Of a stretch of DNA of 64,000 nucleotides, positions 34,592-46,240 are shown in pieces (the stretch's first letter is position 1; each line of letters opens with the position of its first letter). Position numbers and translations under genes: made by a program. This DNA comes from Hemileia vastatrix (taxonomy: Eukaryota; Basidiomycota; Pucciniomycetes; Pucciniales; Zaghouaniaceae), in contig JASXTE010000002.1 of assembly GCA_030280995.1 (NCBI GenBank), positions 20,047,683 through 20,111,682 of the forward strand, in the 5' to 3' direction. A model generated the notes under the pieces. That model did no database searches and was not told the origin of the DNA. It saw only the letters and a program-made list of their open reading frames with translations.

Positions 34592-35854
34592 ATGAAGCAC
34601 CTCTCTACTAGGAAGCTACTTCACTCAACAATGAATTCTATCACATTTCTTTTAGTTCTTTACTATAAATCTGACTCTGATTTGGAAGATGCTTTAGCTT
34701 ATATGTGTTTTCTTTCCAAAAAGTGTTACATCATCACCAGGGGGCCAAATCTTTATCATGATCCCCAATATGATCTGGCCTCCATTCTCAACATTCCTCA
34801 TTTAAGCTTCACACAAATTTTTAGAACTTCTCCCAATTCTTTCTTCAAACTTTATCAACATATTTCTGAACATCCTATCTTCCATAACAATTCTCATAAC
34901 AAACAGCGTAATCCTGCCATTTAACTTGCTGTTGCTCTATGTCGCTTTGGCTCAAATGGAAATGGTGCTGCCGTAAGACGTTTGGATAATCTCTTTAACA
35001 TAGGATATGGTACTGTGATATTATACACCAAGCACTGTATGATTGCTATCCTTTCCCTCAAGTCTCAAACTCTTGCTTGGACAACTCCAGAACAGCAACT
35101 TGAATCCTCTCAAGAAATGCAAGCTGAAGGTTTCCCTGGCTGTATAGGTTTTGTTGATGGCACAACCATCCCTTTGAGTCAAAAGCCTGCTCATGATGGC
35201 AACCATTATTTTGATTGCAAAAAAAGGTTTCTTCAAAATCTTCTCCAAGTTCTCATCTTTCACAATCTAACTTTTTATCTTCTTTCTAGATACTCTATTG
35301 CCGTTCAACATGTATGCGATGTCAATAAAAAATTTATTGATTTTCACAGTGGCTGCCCTGGATCATGTCATGACTCTTCCGTCTTCCAAAGAATGAGGAT
35401 TTCTCAATCCCCTGACTCATACTTTGACAAATCTCAGTACCTCCTTGCAGACTCAGCATATGCAAGTGGAAAGTACATTATACCTGCTTTCTGTGGTGCA
35501 ACTTCAGAAAATGACCCCAAAAATGCCTTTAATTATCACCTTGCACAATCAAGAGTACGAATTGAACATGCTATAGGTATTTTAAAGGGACAATTTTCTA
35601 GTCTTTGGGAGCTCAGAATCCAATTTCAAAAAAAATTGGAGATCAAAACTGCAAATCATTGGATCTTGACTTGTGTAATACTCCACAATATTCTAGCTGA
35701 TTTAAAGGATGAGTGGAATGATCTTTATGAAGAAGAGGATCCTGAACCACCACCGGCACTCCCCTCCCTTGATTCACAAATCATTCAATCAACTGGCATA
35801 CGCTCCATTAAAATGCCAATTACTCTCCAACATTTCACTTTGAAACGCTTTTAA
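34592..35854 (+). pseudogene. Harbinger DDE transposase (DDE_Tnp_4 type), one intron, one stop
   Basis: Two exonic frames joined by a TAA at 34922-34924. The N-part (34592-34921) holds F-R-T-S-P-N-S-F-F-K-L-Y. After the stop the same frame gives A-V-A-L-C-R-F-G-S-N-G-N-G-A-A. A 63-bp intron GTTTCT...TTCTAG (35227-35289) interrupts C-K-K-R/Y-S-I-A-V-Q. It contains no stop, so an unspliced reading stays open. The catalytic triad is complete: D in G-F-V-D-G-T-T-I, D in L-L-A-D-S-A-Y, E in R-V-R-I-E-H-A-I-G-I-L-K-G-Q-F. It ends at 35854, before an AT-rich tail. It would cut and rejoin the element, with the SANT/Myb protein helping import and end binding in known Harbingers. Confidence 0.88.
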
Positions 35855-37121
35855 TTTTTAATTTTTATGTTTTCATAATTTCCAAATGTCCTCTTTGTGT
35901 ACTTTATTCACTTGGTTTTGTATTTTGGTTTGTTGCATATTCATTTTTTTTTTGAATTTACGGTGAATATCTTTTTTTTGGATGGCTCATTGGTTTTCTT
36001 TCACCAGCTCAACATGAAATCACATATTTTCTGAAATTGCATATTTTGTCAGTGATTTTTTTTTCATTCATCCCTCATATCCTTTTCCTATTCTCCTCCA
36101 ACATCTCTCAAACAATTTGGTTTCATTCATTTTGTCATCTCATCTCTCCAGGTAAGTCATTTTATTCTTTTTTTTGATTTTTTGATTACTAATTATAATT
36201 TTTTTGTTTTTTTCTGTTTATTTTATTTTTTATATCTAAATTTTTTTTGTAAGTGGTTATTTTGGATTTCAATGGTATAATTAACCTTTTTTTTCTCTCC
36301 CTCTTTACTTTCTTTTTTAGCTCCATCACCCTACTCTTCATCCCTCCTTGGCATTGTCATTATCCCCCCTTTCCCTTATTTCACTTTTTTTTGGCTCCAT
36401 TTCATTGAAACACATACATTGCACATTCTTTATGCATTTCACTTACTCCATATTCAATTTCCTCACAATTCCAACATCAATCTTTCTCACTCTATTTTTC
36501 CTACTTTTCAATCAAGGTAAGTTTCATCTTTTTTTTTTCATGCCTATATGATATCTTATTCCTTTTATGAAAACTTCATACTTAAATATATGTATGACTC
36601 TTATCTGGATAACAGTGAACTTATAAAACTCCTTTTGATCTCATCTTCATTACCACTTTTCAAGTTTTTGTAAAATTTTGAAAATCAGACTTGGAATTAG
36701 GGTTACGTTTATTCAAATATAATGTTCTTTTTACTGAAGATTCTCCGGAAGGCTACCTTTCATTTCCTGCAAACAGATTTGAATTTGATTCAGTGGTTGC
36801 TGAGATATTGACCGTTAAAGTTGAGCCTTGTTTTTCCCAATTTAAATTTTTATTTCATTTTTTTATGTAACAAATTAGGGTTAGGTTTATTTAAATCACA
36901 TGTCCTTTAACAGAAGATTCTACTAAAGCATATCTTTCATTTCCCACAAACAGGTTTGAATTAGGTTCAGTGGTTGCTAAGATTTTGACCTTTGAAGTTG
37001 AGCCTTTTTTCCAAATTTCACTTGTCTTATTTCACATTTTTATATTGCATATTTAGAGGATAAGGATTCTGAAACTCTTATATTATTATTATCTAGGCAT
37101 TTCAATTAGATAGGCATATAT
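35855..37121. other. AT-rich interval in the Harbinger element with a 170-bp duplication
   Basis: No supported gene. Pyrimidine-rich stretches dominate 35870-36560. Two similar segments, 36690-36855 and 36876-37025, share GAAGATTCT, CTTTCATTTCC, CAGTGGTTGCT and GTTGAGCC in the same order, about 175 bp apart: a diverged tandem duplication upstream of the oxygenase-like frame. Confidence 0.45.
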
Positions 37122-37616
37122 TTGTTGGTCAAGAATATCACTAAAGCTCAAAAAGATGAAGATTTTTGCTTATGGGACACTCTACCTTCCTTTGACTCTT
37201 TTCTTGCTTTTCGACTCAAAAAGCTCTGTAATAAAGCATTTGAAGAAAATCATGAACTTGAAACCAAAGTTGGAATACCAAATTGGTGTGACTCTGAATG
37301 GGAAGATATCAGCCACAAATATCTTTTATTTTCTAATGTTATTATCACTCATTCTGGATTCCACAATAGGATTCATATCGATAGGAATGATGCCAATTTT
37401 CTTACTTTTGGTATATTCTCATATATCAATCCAATAACTGGCCACCCAATACCATCTCCAGCTAAAATCAAAGGACATGGTTTATATTTTCCAGACCACG
37501 GGTGCATCATTGATTTTGGTTTGGGAAATGGTCCATCAAAACTATTTGGAATTCTTCTAAGGATAATCATCAAACGACCAAAGCTCCTCCTGGTTTGGAA
37601 TCCTGACAAGATTTAA
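37122..37616 (+). pseudogene. Candidate TET/JBP-like 2-oxoglutarate/Fe(II) dioxygenase fragment
   Basis: 164 residues. Residues 78-104 read H-S-G-F-H-N-R-I-H-I-D-R-N-D-A-N-F-L, then T-F-G-I-F-S-Y-I-N. This fits the HxD iron-binding strand (H85, D87) and the T-F-G-I-F strand that typify the fungal TET/JBP-like family. Residues 115-132 (K-G-H-G-L-Y-F-P-D-H-G-C-I-I-D-F-G) match the next strands. The C-terminal W-N-P-D-K-I is followed by TAA and then H-I-L-V-A-H in frame, where the second iron histidine would lie. The protein is short at both ends and probably lost exons and its end. In fungi such genes are known from KDZ transposons, so the Harbinger setting would be unusual. Family assignment is by eye, moderate confidence. 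Confidence 0.55.
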
Positions 37617-38040
37617 CACATTTTGGTTGCTCATTTCAAATCAGTCATAAGTTGATTCAAAGAATCAACAAGGTAAAGAAAGAAGGTAAAGTTATTTGAT
37701 TTAAAAAAACTTTATCTAGATCCAAAAAGTATGGGGATTAAAGTTGTCATTGAAAATTTTATATTTTTTCATAAATGTTTAATAAATATTTTTTATATAT
37801 CAATTTTCTCAAGTAATGTGATGAGCTAACGACCTTTGGTTGTATAACAGGTAATCATGATAACATTTATCTGTTTGATTTGTGAGGTTCCTCTTGCCTA
37901 TACCTGTAGAAAGTCCCAAACGTTTGTTTCTAGACTTGGTCTGCATTTTGGCTTGAGGAATTTTCATTACTTTAAACAAGGGAAATTGATATATATTAAA
38001 TATTTATTAAATAATTTATGTAATTATATTAAATTTAGAT

Positions 38041-38470
38041 GACTTTCACCCCTTACTTCAATAAAATGCAGGGGGGGGTATTGCCAAATTTTCAAATCTG
38101 ACTTGTGAAATTGATGACTTAGAAAAATTTTGGTGATACCCACCCCTTGCTTCAATAAAATGCAGGGGAGAGTATTGCCAAATTTTTAAAACAGATATAG
38201 AATTTTTTTGACTTATAAATATTTTGGTGAAAATTTTTTGGTGATACCCGTCCCTTACTTCAATAAAATTCATGGGGGGTTTTGCCGAAATTTCTTATAA
38301 GACTTGTGAAATTCTTGACATGTAAGAATTTTTGGGATACCGGTAAAATGCAGGGGGTAGTAAAGCCAAAGTTTCATATAAGACTTTCAAGATTCATGAC
38401 ATGAAAGAATTTTTGTGATACCCACCCCTTACTTCAAAAAAATCCAGGGGTGGGGGATCGTCAAATTTTC
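38041..38470. repeat. Tandem repeat, about 95 bp x 5
   Basis: Copies start near 38042, 38135, 38244, 38335 and 38417. Each has GATACCCACCCCTTACTTC, AATAAAATGCAGGGG, a TTGCCAAATTTTC segment and a GACTTGTGAAATT-like segment. Period 82-110 bp. It lies between the two convergent genes of the Harbinger element, so it may act as a 3' end region. Confidence 0.7.
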
Positions 38471-38627
38471 AAAGGAGACATGAAAATTTTATTTAAAAAA
38501 AGAATATTTAACATTAAAATACAAAAATTCAAGTAATGATAGATAGAGTAATGAAATAAAGGAAGTTATTGGAAATTTTATGTACAAATAAATATGAACA
38601 GTTGAAGTGTGAGAGAAATAAAACAAA

Positions 38628-40030
38628 CTAGTCATCCAACAATTTCTTTAAACATTCAATTTCCTCAACATATTTATTAGCTTTAACACATTCTATCAAG
38701 AAATCTTTCTTTTTTGAATTTTCTTCATGATCAAACTTATATTTCATCTGCTCTAATAGTTTTTGATATTCAAGTTTCTTCTCCCCTTTTTTTGATTTTT
38801 CAATACTTAGAGTTAACTCAAACTTCTTCTCCTCCAAATCTTGGGCAAGATCATCCTTTCGTAAAGAGAGCAGGTACTTCCTCTCCTCCAAATCTTGGGC
38901 CCGATCATCCTTCAGTAAAGAGAGCTCATACTTCCTCTCTTCCAAATCTTGTAGCCTATCATCCCTCCTTAAATAGAGCTCATATTTCTTATTTTCAAAG
39001 CTTAGAGTCTCTTTAGCAATTTCTACTTGTTCTAGAGTGATAATAAAAATTAATATAAAGTGGAAGAAAAGTAGAGTAAAGTAATAAGAGGTATGGTATC
39101 ACTTACCAGCATCACGTTTCTCTAAAAATTTTTCCATAGACAAAAAAGTAGTTTGTGATGAAGTATCACTTTTTCGTCTTCTTTGTGAGTGGAAATTTAG
39201 ACTACTTGAAGCCCTACGCTTCTTTTTCAAGGTCATATTTTCCTCCTCATCATTGTCACTACCTTCAGACTCAGTTGATTGAGGATCCTGTGTTTGTTCA
39301 TCAGCCTATTAAGAAATAAGAAAAAGATAAGTAAATAAAAAATAGAAAAGATAAGATAAAAGAAAAAAGAAACAGACCTGAGTTAGATTTGGTTGGGTTA
39401 AATCACCTATAGGATCTACAGAAAAGCTATCTAGATATGTCTCATTCAAATGAGGGGAGGCTTGAGTGGAGGAAGAGGATGGGAAAATATTTGCTTCAAC
39501 ATCATGTTCAGAGATAGGATCTTCACCATCCAACATGTTTACAGGATTAGCATCGTCTCGCTCTCCAAAAATTGCATCCATCTCTTTAAAGTAAGGACAT
39601 AAAGTTTCAAGTTTATTGTCTATGGATTTTATGCCCTTAGTTATATCGTTGTGGGTAACCCCAAAACCAGTGGAAGATGAAAGAGCCTTTGCCTTCTTGT
39701 ATTTTTCTCGGTAATGCTTGATATGTTCAGACATCTGTTTAGACAAAAGATCAATTCTTCCCTTGGTCTTATTCCGTTATTTATTTGCCATTAGAAGATA
39801 GCCATTAACTTTTTATGCAGGGGGCAGTCCTACTTTAGTGGCATACTCAGTACCAAAACAAGAATCATAGTTAGATTTGGTTTTCAGCCAGTTGATAAGA
39901 ATGAGATGGTCATCTTTTTTAATTTAACAGTCTTTGATTTCTTGGCTGAGCGGGGGAAAGAGGAAGTAGTGGGAATTGAAGAACAACTGGGTGATGGCTG
40001 CCTTTGAGAAGATCTAGGATGATGAGGCAT
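38628..40030 (-). pseudogene. Harbinger SANT/Myb-like partner protein, three exons
   Basis: The minus strand reads M-P-H-H-P-R-S-S-Q from 40030, a serine-rich start. After a 1-base shift near 39925 comes K-K-D-D-H-L-I-L-I-N-W-L, a trihelix/SANT start, then M-S-E-H-I-K-H-Y-R-E-K-Y-K-K-A-K, S-T-G-F-G-V-T, and L-C-P-Y-F-K-E-M-D-A-I-F-G. Two TAA stops fall near 39810 and 39780. Introns GTCTGT...TAATAG (39306-39377) and GTAAGT...CTCTAG (39032-39106) splice in frame. Exon 2 is acidic then basic (S-D-N-D-E-E-E-N, K-K-K-R-R). Exon 3 is a coiled-coil tail with 18-residue repeats (L-E-E-R-K-Y-E-L-S-L-L-K-D-D-R-A-Q-D). It should bind the TIRs or guide the transposase to the nucleus. Confidence 0.75.
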
Positions 40031-40380
40031 GTTATTATAAATGAAGATGAAAAGGAGCAGAAACAAGCAGATGAGATAGCAAGATGAAAAGGAGCAGAAA
40101 CAAATAGATTAAATGGGGAGAAATTCTGAGCGGATAGAATGAACAGGATGGGATGAGAATGGAAGTGCGCAGCAAGGTAGAAGGCTGGAATATCCAGAAA
40201 GTTGTCCAAGATGTGGTTATGAAATATTGAGCATAAAAATGTCAGATAAGAGGTGAACATTGACACGTAAAGTGTCTAATAACCCAATTATTAGCAAAAA
40301 TAATTGCGGAAGATAATTGGGGTATAAGTATTTTTATCTGCAATTAATTTTATTGTTGATCTCTGATCATTGATACCCCC

Positions 40381-40625
40381 TAATGTTGTGTTTCTTACCC
40401 TCATTATAAAGAGAACTGATTCTACATCTCAAAACCATTATTAAAAAATAGTTTATTGGTCATTTCATAGCAATTAGAGGTTACAGATTTGTTTATTGAG
40501 AGCTCTTAATTTACTAAAAGGGACAGGGTTTTCTTTGCTTTATCCAACTCTCTTAGATTCTGCTTATAGCAAGACAACTGTAAGAGTCTTTCTACAATGT
40601 TCCATATTCTCCCTACCCATAGAAC
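40381..40625 (+). mobile_element. LTR remnant of the G2/G3/G4 gypsy family
   Basis: The reverse complement of this stretch matches the G3 LTR at 4590-4790: AAGACTCTTA, AGCAGAATC.AAG.GAGTT, CCTGTCCCTTT.AGTAAA and ACTATTT.T.AATAATGGTTTTGAGAT in the same order. The Harbinger element was inserted into it at 40380/40381. The rest of this LTR, expected left of 34207, is not recognisable. Confidence 0.6.
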
Positions 40626-41089
40626 CCCAGAGTTTGTACGGAGATTTTTCAGAGCATTCCAGAGCTTTTACAGACTTCTGGACTCAATTAGAACCTTAAA
40701 GCCTTAGTAAAAAATCTAAAAAAAATTCAGATAATAGAGCAACTTTGTCTCTACATTCCCAAACAATTTCTATAGTCTGTGTATCACTATTCATTTAACA
40801 TTAAATTTAGTCAATTGATAAATTTTTAAAATTGATTTACATCTCATATTTTAATAATTTTAAACAGGTAATGAGCCCAATTCTATTGAAAATATAAACT
40901 ATCATGATCTCCATTATATCAAAAGAATAGAAAATACAATTTTTATGAAAATAAAATCTATGGTTAATAAGTATTGGAAAACATTTTTAAGCTTTTTTTG
41001 GGAAGTTTCATGCCATTATGATTTTCAAGTCTCATAATATATTATATAATTTTTGTGCTTACATTGTTTCAAAACGGTCTTTACAAGTA
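40626..41089. other. Second arm of the inverted repeat, then AT-rich sequence
   Basis: 40660-40797 is the reverse complement of 33677-33805 with about 75-80% agreement by eye. The rest holds no gene. Confidence 0.5.
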
Positions 41090-41720
41090 CTTTCCTCCCT
41101 TAAATTTCACATCTTATTCTTCTCCCATTTTAAATTTTTTCCCTCTTACATCTTATTAAAGTCTACCAAGAAATCTCCCATCCCAAACCCTTCTTCCCCC
41201 TTCTCCACCACTCCTTGCTTATTTTACTCCCCTTTAAACCCTATTCAATCCCCTCTCCACCAATTTCTACCCCATATTTTTCAATATCACCCCTTTTTCC
41301 TCCTTCTAACACCTTTTACTCTATAGGCAGAAAAGGGGGTGATTTGGAAAGCCATAGGGGTGGGATGAAAATTGAAAGGATTGATTGGGGTGGGGTGGGG
41401 AATGTCAGGGATGAAGAGTGAAAAAAATGAGTTGAAGGAAAAATAATTTTAATTAGTTATAAAAGGAGTGGGGTTGAGTTGAGGCAAAAATAGGTAGGGT
41501 GAGGTTGAAAGGGGTGGGGCAGGGTAGGGAGAGGCAAGAAAGGAGTGGTGAGGAATGAGGATAGTAGCAAAAGGGGTGGAGTTGTGTTAAAAGTGAAAAT
41601 AGAGTGGAGGGAAGTAGTGAGGAAGAATTAAGCTTGGATTTTAAAGCTTAGAGGGTGTAGCAAATGTATCAGGAGGGAAATAAAAGGGTAGGTGGTGGTA
41701 ATAGAATTAAAAGAAATGAC
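41090..41720. repeat. Strand-skewed C-rich to G-rich foldback-like region
   Basis: 41090-41320 is pyrimidine-rich with many CCCC runs, and 41330-41720 is purine-rich with many GGGG runs (GGGGTGGGGTGGGG at 41389-41402). The switch falls near 41326. The two halves are only loosely complementary, as in a decayed foldback or an inverted tandem repeat. The ORFs here are products of the skew. Confidence 0.45.
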
Positions 41721-44700
41721 AAGGCAGAAAAAATTGTTTGGAGAGATTTAGAAGTTGTTCATTGAGGTAGTAAAAAATGGAGAGTGAACACTATTCTTTT
41801 GGAAAACATCAGGGTCCACCCCCTCATCCTACAGCTCTATTCTGCCAATATGAAAAATGATTAGTAATTTTTTATTGAAATTTTTGGACTTAAACCTATA
41901 TTTTATACATCTTTATTTTATATGTTTATTTACAATGTATTTTAAGACTAAGAAAGCAATATAGTAAAATAATTGGTAATGAAATACTATTTTGATTTTT
42001 TACGCAAGAATTCACAGTATGATTCTTATAACTATGCATAATATAAATAAATAATATAATAGGAAAATTATAGCAAAAAGTTGAAAACTGAAGCAAAATA
42101 TTTAAAGAAATTTTAAACTATTGAACTTATGTATTTTATGAGTTTATTGTATTTATTTAAAAATTGAATATTAAAATATGTTGGTTGGATTAAAAAATAT
42201 CTTTGAAATAAATAAAATAATCCAATTAAAGGTTGAAGAAAAAACTTATCTAGATATTTTCTTGTTTTTTGATTACTATATATAACTGGATAGTTAGCTG
42301 TAATAACTTTAAATTTAAGAAAATTTAATAATTTATCTGCCTCAATATATTTACTATAATCTATCCAGTGACAGAAAAAAATTTCTGGGTTCTTTCTTTT
42401 ACTAATTTTTTTCATTGCAATGAATATATCCATTTTTAAAAAAATTATTTATCATGTTTTTGGTGGAACTTATATTGAACTCTCAATGCAGTCCTGTTTC
42501 CATGTGTGGTTCAAGCTAAGCTAAGCCATATAAAAATTTATACTTTCTTATAAGTTTTTTGAGTATTTTTAAATATAAAAATAATTATAATTTTATATCA
42601 AAATATTTTTATTAAATACTTTGAGGTTCTGAAAATAAGTACAAATTAAGAATTATTTTGAGAAAATATTATATAAAAAATAGTTTTGAGTTGAATATAT
42701 ATTATTATAATTGAGTTCTTTTCATACAACAGATTAAGAAACTAACTAAAAATTAATTTTATACAACTATATTATATAAAAAAGGTATCAGCTTTTCTGC
42801 TTAGATTTGAAGTAATTCAAAAAAAATTATTTTTGCTTTAGTTACACATTATATAAATTTTTCAGAGCATATAATTAATGTTTTAGACCTATATTTTTAA
42901 GTTGAAGGGAAGCCTCACAGGATAAAATTGGTGGTTTTGTTAAAAAAATAAGTAAATATCTTTTAAATCAATATATATTTTTATAAAAAGTCAAATTTCA
43001 ATATTTATTTTCTTTTTTAAATCTGTAATGAATATTTGAAATTTTACCATTTAAATTAATTTTTATAAAAATATACTCATTCCAGTGTTGCTTTGTGAAA
43101 AGGCTGATTTTAAGAAGATTTATAAATTTTTCTGTTTAAATAAAATATTAAAGGGATTGTTTTTCATACACTTAGAAATTGAATAGAAACATCATATAAG
43201 ATCTACCAATAATCATGAATATCATAATTCCAACAAATCATTGATAAATCCTGAACCGATATATTTAATTTTAGAATTTTGTGTAAGTTTTCAGTTGTGA
43301 ATTACTCATATTAAAACATATATTCTAAAGACTAAAAAAGTGTACCTGAAACATTTCACTTAATTTATTTTTCAACACCATAGAATTGAAATATTTTTTC
43401 CATTCATTTAAAATATGGAATAATATTATTTTTAATCAAAGCATGATTTCTTTTACAGCTGCTTTACTACATGGGTATAATCTAAGGTACCTATTGTGTC
43501 AAGGGGTACTTTTGGTCTAGAAGCTTGGTTCGAGGTTTATACAAGGAATTTTAGGGCTTAATGAACTCTCAAAGAATAGTACATATTTCTTAATCAAAAA
43601 AATTGTTTTACTCAAATAAAAGAGGTAGTTTTTAAGATATCAATATAAATTATAGATTAGAATTACGGTGTTGTAAATACTAAAGTTATAAAATATAGGA
43701 ATAAATGTATTGTTGTGAGTCTAATAGTAATGTAAGTGATAAAAAGAATGATTTGAAAAGCACATAGTAAGAGGCCTTTTATAGGCAAAACATGAGGGAA
43801 TAAAATATACGGAATTTACACCATATATTGTAAGCATGTGAGAAAGAGAATGACTGAAAGGAGTACATATATGACACAAGAATTAAATAAACTGGTACGT
43901 CAACAAGGACATCAAATTTATTAGCAATAAAGTTTGAGTTCCTTGGACTGTCACAATTAATTACACAATAATTAATTAATTATATTACTTTCACGGGATT
44001 CCAGATCTCTCACTGAGGTAATATAATTGTTTTGAAGTTTTTTTATTTTAATTTTATTATTAAATTCTATTCCCATTGACTTATACCATTGAGCAGGGTG
44101 TTAGGGAGTAAAATTGTAAGGGACATTTTATTTACACTAATTAATTATATTACTTAATGTACTTAACTAGTTAATTGTAAGTAATGCTTAAGTAGGTAAT
44201 TAACTATTAGTAAGAAGAAGGGGCGTGGCTTCAACTCAGTATAATAATTAATTATTTTACTGGTTAAGTCTAGTAGCCTGGCTGACATATTGTGTATTTT
44301 TTACAAAATGAATATCATATAATAGTTTTTAAATTTGAAACTGATAGAATTATGAAAAAGTACCAATTCTACCTATTTAATTCAGTTCTTGAAAAATAAT
44401 ACAATCAAAATTATTACCTGAAGCAAATTTTTAACATGAGAGCACTTTACATAATATATGGTGCTTATTCCCAGTTTGACACTGAAATTATCCCACAATA
44501 CAGCATTGAAGTAAAATCAAGCACTAAAGTTAAAGTTTAAATAAATTTATATTTCTTTATTTTTATTATCTTTTAAGCTTTAAATCTAGCTTGAATTTCA
44601 GTTTTTCATATGGAAAATTTAATGAGTAGTGATTAATTATTTCAAATCATGATATTACTCTACCAAATAACCATATTTACATGTAATTTTGATGAAATAC

Positions 44701-45805
44701 ATCATGAAGAGTTCCAGAATATCATATATGTATTACATTGAATAAATGTATATTGCAAAAATTCTTATAGTTGAATATTCAATAGAACAATGAAAGAGCA
44801 AAATTATATTTCCTTTTAATTAGGCAGTACCAAAGTTAAAAATCTTCCATTTCAAAATACCTCTTTTTTTCATCAAATCAACCATGATTAAATTTTATAA
44901 TATTTCATATTGTGCCCCCCAAAAAACCTTTTTACTGAGAATTAATGTCAAGTTTGTGGCTTCCTATTTGTGTTGTGAAATACCTTTTAAATAATTACAA
45001 ATTTCTAACTTTGATACCCCCTATTTTAATTATCTTCTTACATATAAAAATGTAAAAAACTGGATTACAATCCACTGATATAAGAATTATACTTCTTTCT
45101 AGACATATAATCAAACAATTTATCAATTGCTAGTTCTTATTGTAAAGAAGCTATGATAGGAATTCATTGAAACAGAAATTAGGAAAACATATTGCTGTCT
45201 TTTATTTTTTTTAATTATGAGTCTTCTCACAGTATTCTAGAATAAAATATCTGAGAATTTTGATGGTTCAATATTTTTCTTAAATAAATCCATTAAATTG
45301 AAAATAATTATATTGCATAATCAGAAATAATAATAATAAAGATCAGGTAATATGGTTTAAATTAAAAAATGAAAGCTTTAAATTCTTGGTTAAAAGGAGT
45401 TATCAATAAAAAGTAACCACTTATCTTAATTTAAATTTTTTTTAAAAAACAAATAAAATCATTAGAGATGTTAAAATTAATGCTTTTGAAATAAATAGTA
45501 TAATTTTTAGTCTTTTTAATGATCAAGTGAAACTCAAAATAAAAATAAAAAAATTTTTTTATGAAAAAAATCCTGTGAGTGGATTAGCTTCTTAATCTGC
45601 CATTTTTATTATTTCTATAAATTATTCATTAAAATTTAACTATTATTCCAGCAAAGACTTATCCATTGTTGCTTTAGAGCTCAAGATAAGTTCAAAGAAA
45701 ATTTCAGTATCAGTTCACTATAAGTTAATTCTGAGTTCCATATGAGCTCCAGCTAAGTTCTAGTTGAGGACTTTCCAGAAAGTCCCCCCCAATTATTGTG
45801 TGCTG
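41721..45805. other. AT-rich intergenic sequence with no supported gene
   Basis: I see no conserved protein, RNA or clear repeat. Runs of ATTAATTA occur at 43965-43985 and 44135-44260. 45725-45805 extends the open frame of G4's RT but no longer matches RT. Confidence 0.5.
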
Positions 45806-46240
45806 AGACTTTCCATTCTTCTTCTTCACACATAAAACAGGACTAGAGTAGCCAAATGTTGACTGCTCATATAACCCAGTCCTTAATTTTCCCCTTAAAA
45901 TCTCCACAAACTCATCCCTGATAGTAGCTGGACTTTGAATTGGTTTTATTTTCCAAGGCTCATGGCACACCACATGAATCAAGTAAGGTTCCCCATAAGA
46001 ATGTTTTAAAACACCCTTTTCCTCCTCTACAAACACTTTGGATTTTTCTCTCAACAAAATCATTTGAAATAACAACTTTTTCTCTTCCTCTGATAATCAA
46101 ACATCAGGACCAAAATTAACCACCTTCAACCTCTCCACAGTCACCCTAGCAGTTTCCACAAGTTCAGGAGGACTCTTCACCGGAGGAGTAAAGTACAGAT
46201 TTCTTGATAAAGAATTTCTCTTAAAAGGAGGATTGGAATA
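45725..46240 (-). pseudogene. Truncated reverse transcriptase start of G4
   Basis: 116-residue open frame. It matches the G2 RT N-terminus: F-V-E-E-E-K-G-V-L-K-H-S-Y-G-E-P-Y (G2 F-V-E-E-E-R-G-V-L-K-H-S-Y-G-E-P-Y), then L-R-T-G-L-Y-E-Q-S and Y-S-S-P-V-L-C-V-K-K. Homology stops near 45806, before the palm, so no catalytic residue is present. The last 27 residues are unrelated sequence. Confidence 0.8.

Larger units (their letters stand above)
34207..40380 (+). mobile_element. PIF/Harbinger DNA transposon (6.2 kb) with three gene remnants
   Basis: Terminal inverted repeats: left GGGGGAATCAATGTTCAGGG from 34207, right (reverse complement from 40380) GGGGGTATCAATGATCAGAG; about 25 of the first 31 bases agree. 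The flanks ATA and TAA resemble but do not exactly give the 3-bp TWA target repeat usual for this superfamily. Inside: transposase (34592-35854, +), a TET/JBP-like oxygenase remnant (37122-37616, +), tandem repeats (38041-38470) and a SANT/Myb-type partner gene (38628-40030, -). A transposase plus SANT/Myb pair is the standard Harbinger gene set. It is inserted in an LTR remnant (40381-40625). Confidence 0.8.

Noticed and set aside
41018..41421. Pro/Phe/Ser-rich ORFs at the C-rich arm
   Set aside because: By-product of the pyrimidine skew; no conservation visible.
42113..42433. 106-residue minus-strand ORF
   Set aside because: Very AT-rich, Ile/Lys/Tyr/Phe composition, no recognisable motif; chance ORF.
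43500..43560. tRNA-like GGTTCGAGG box
   Set aside because: No A box at the right distance and no cloverleaf arms.
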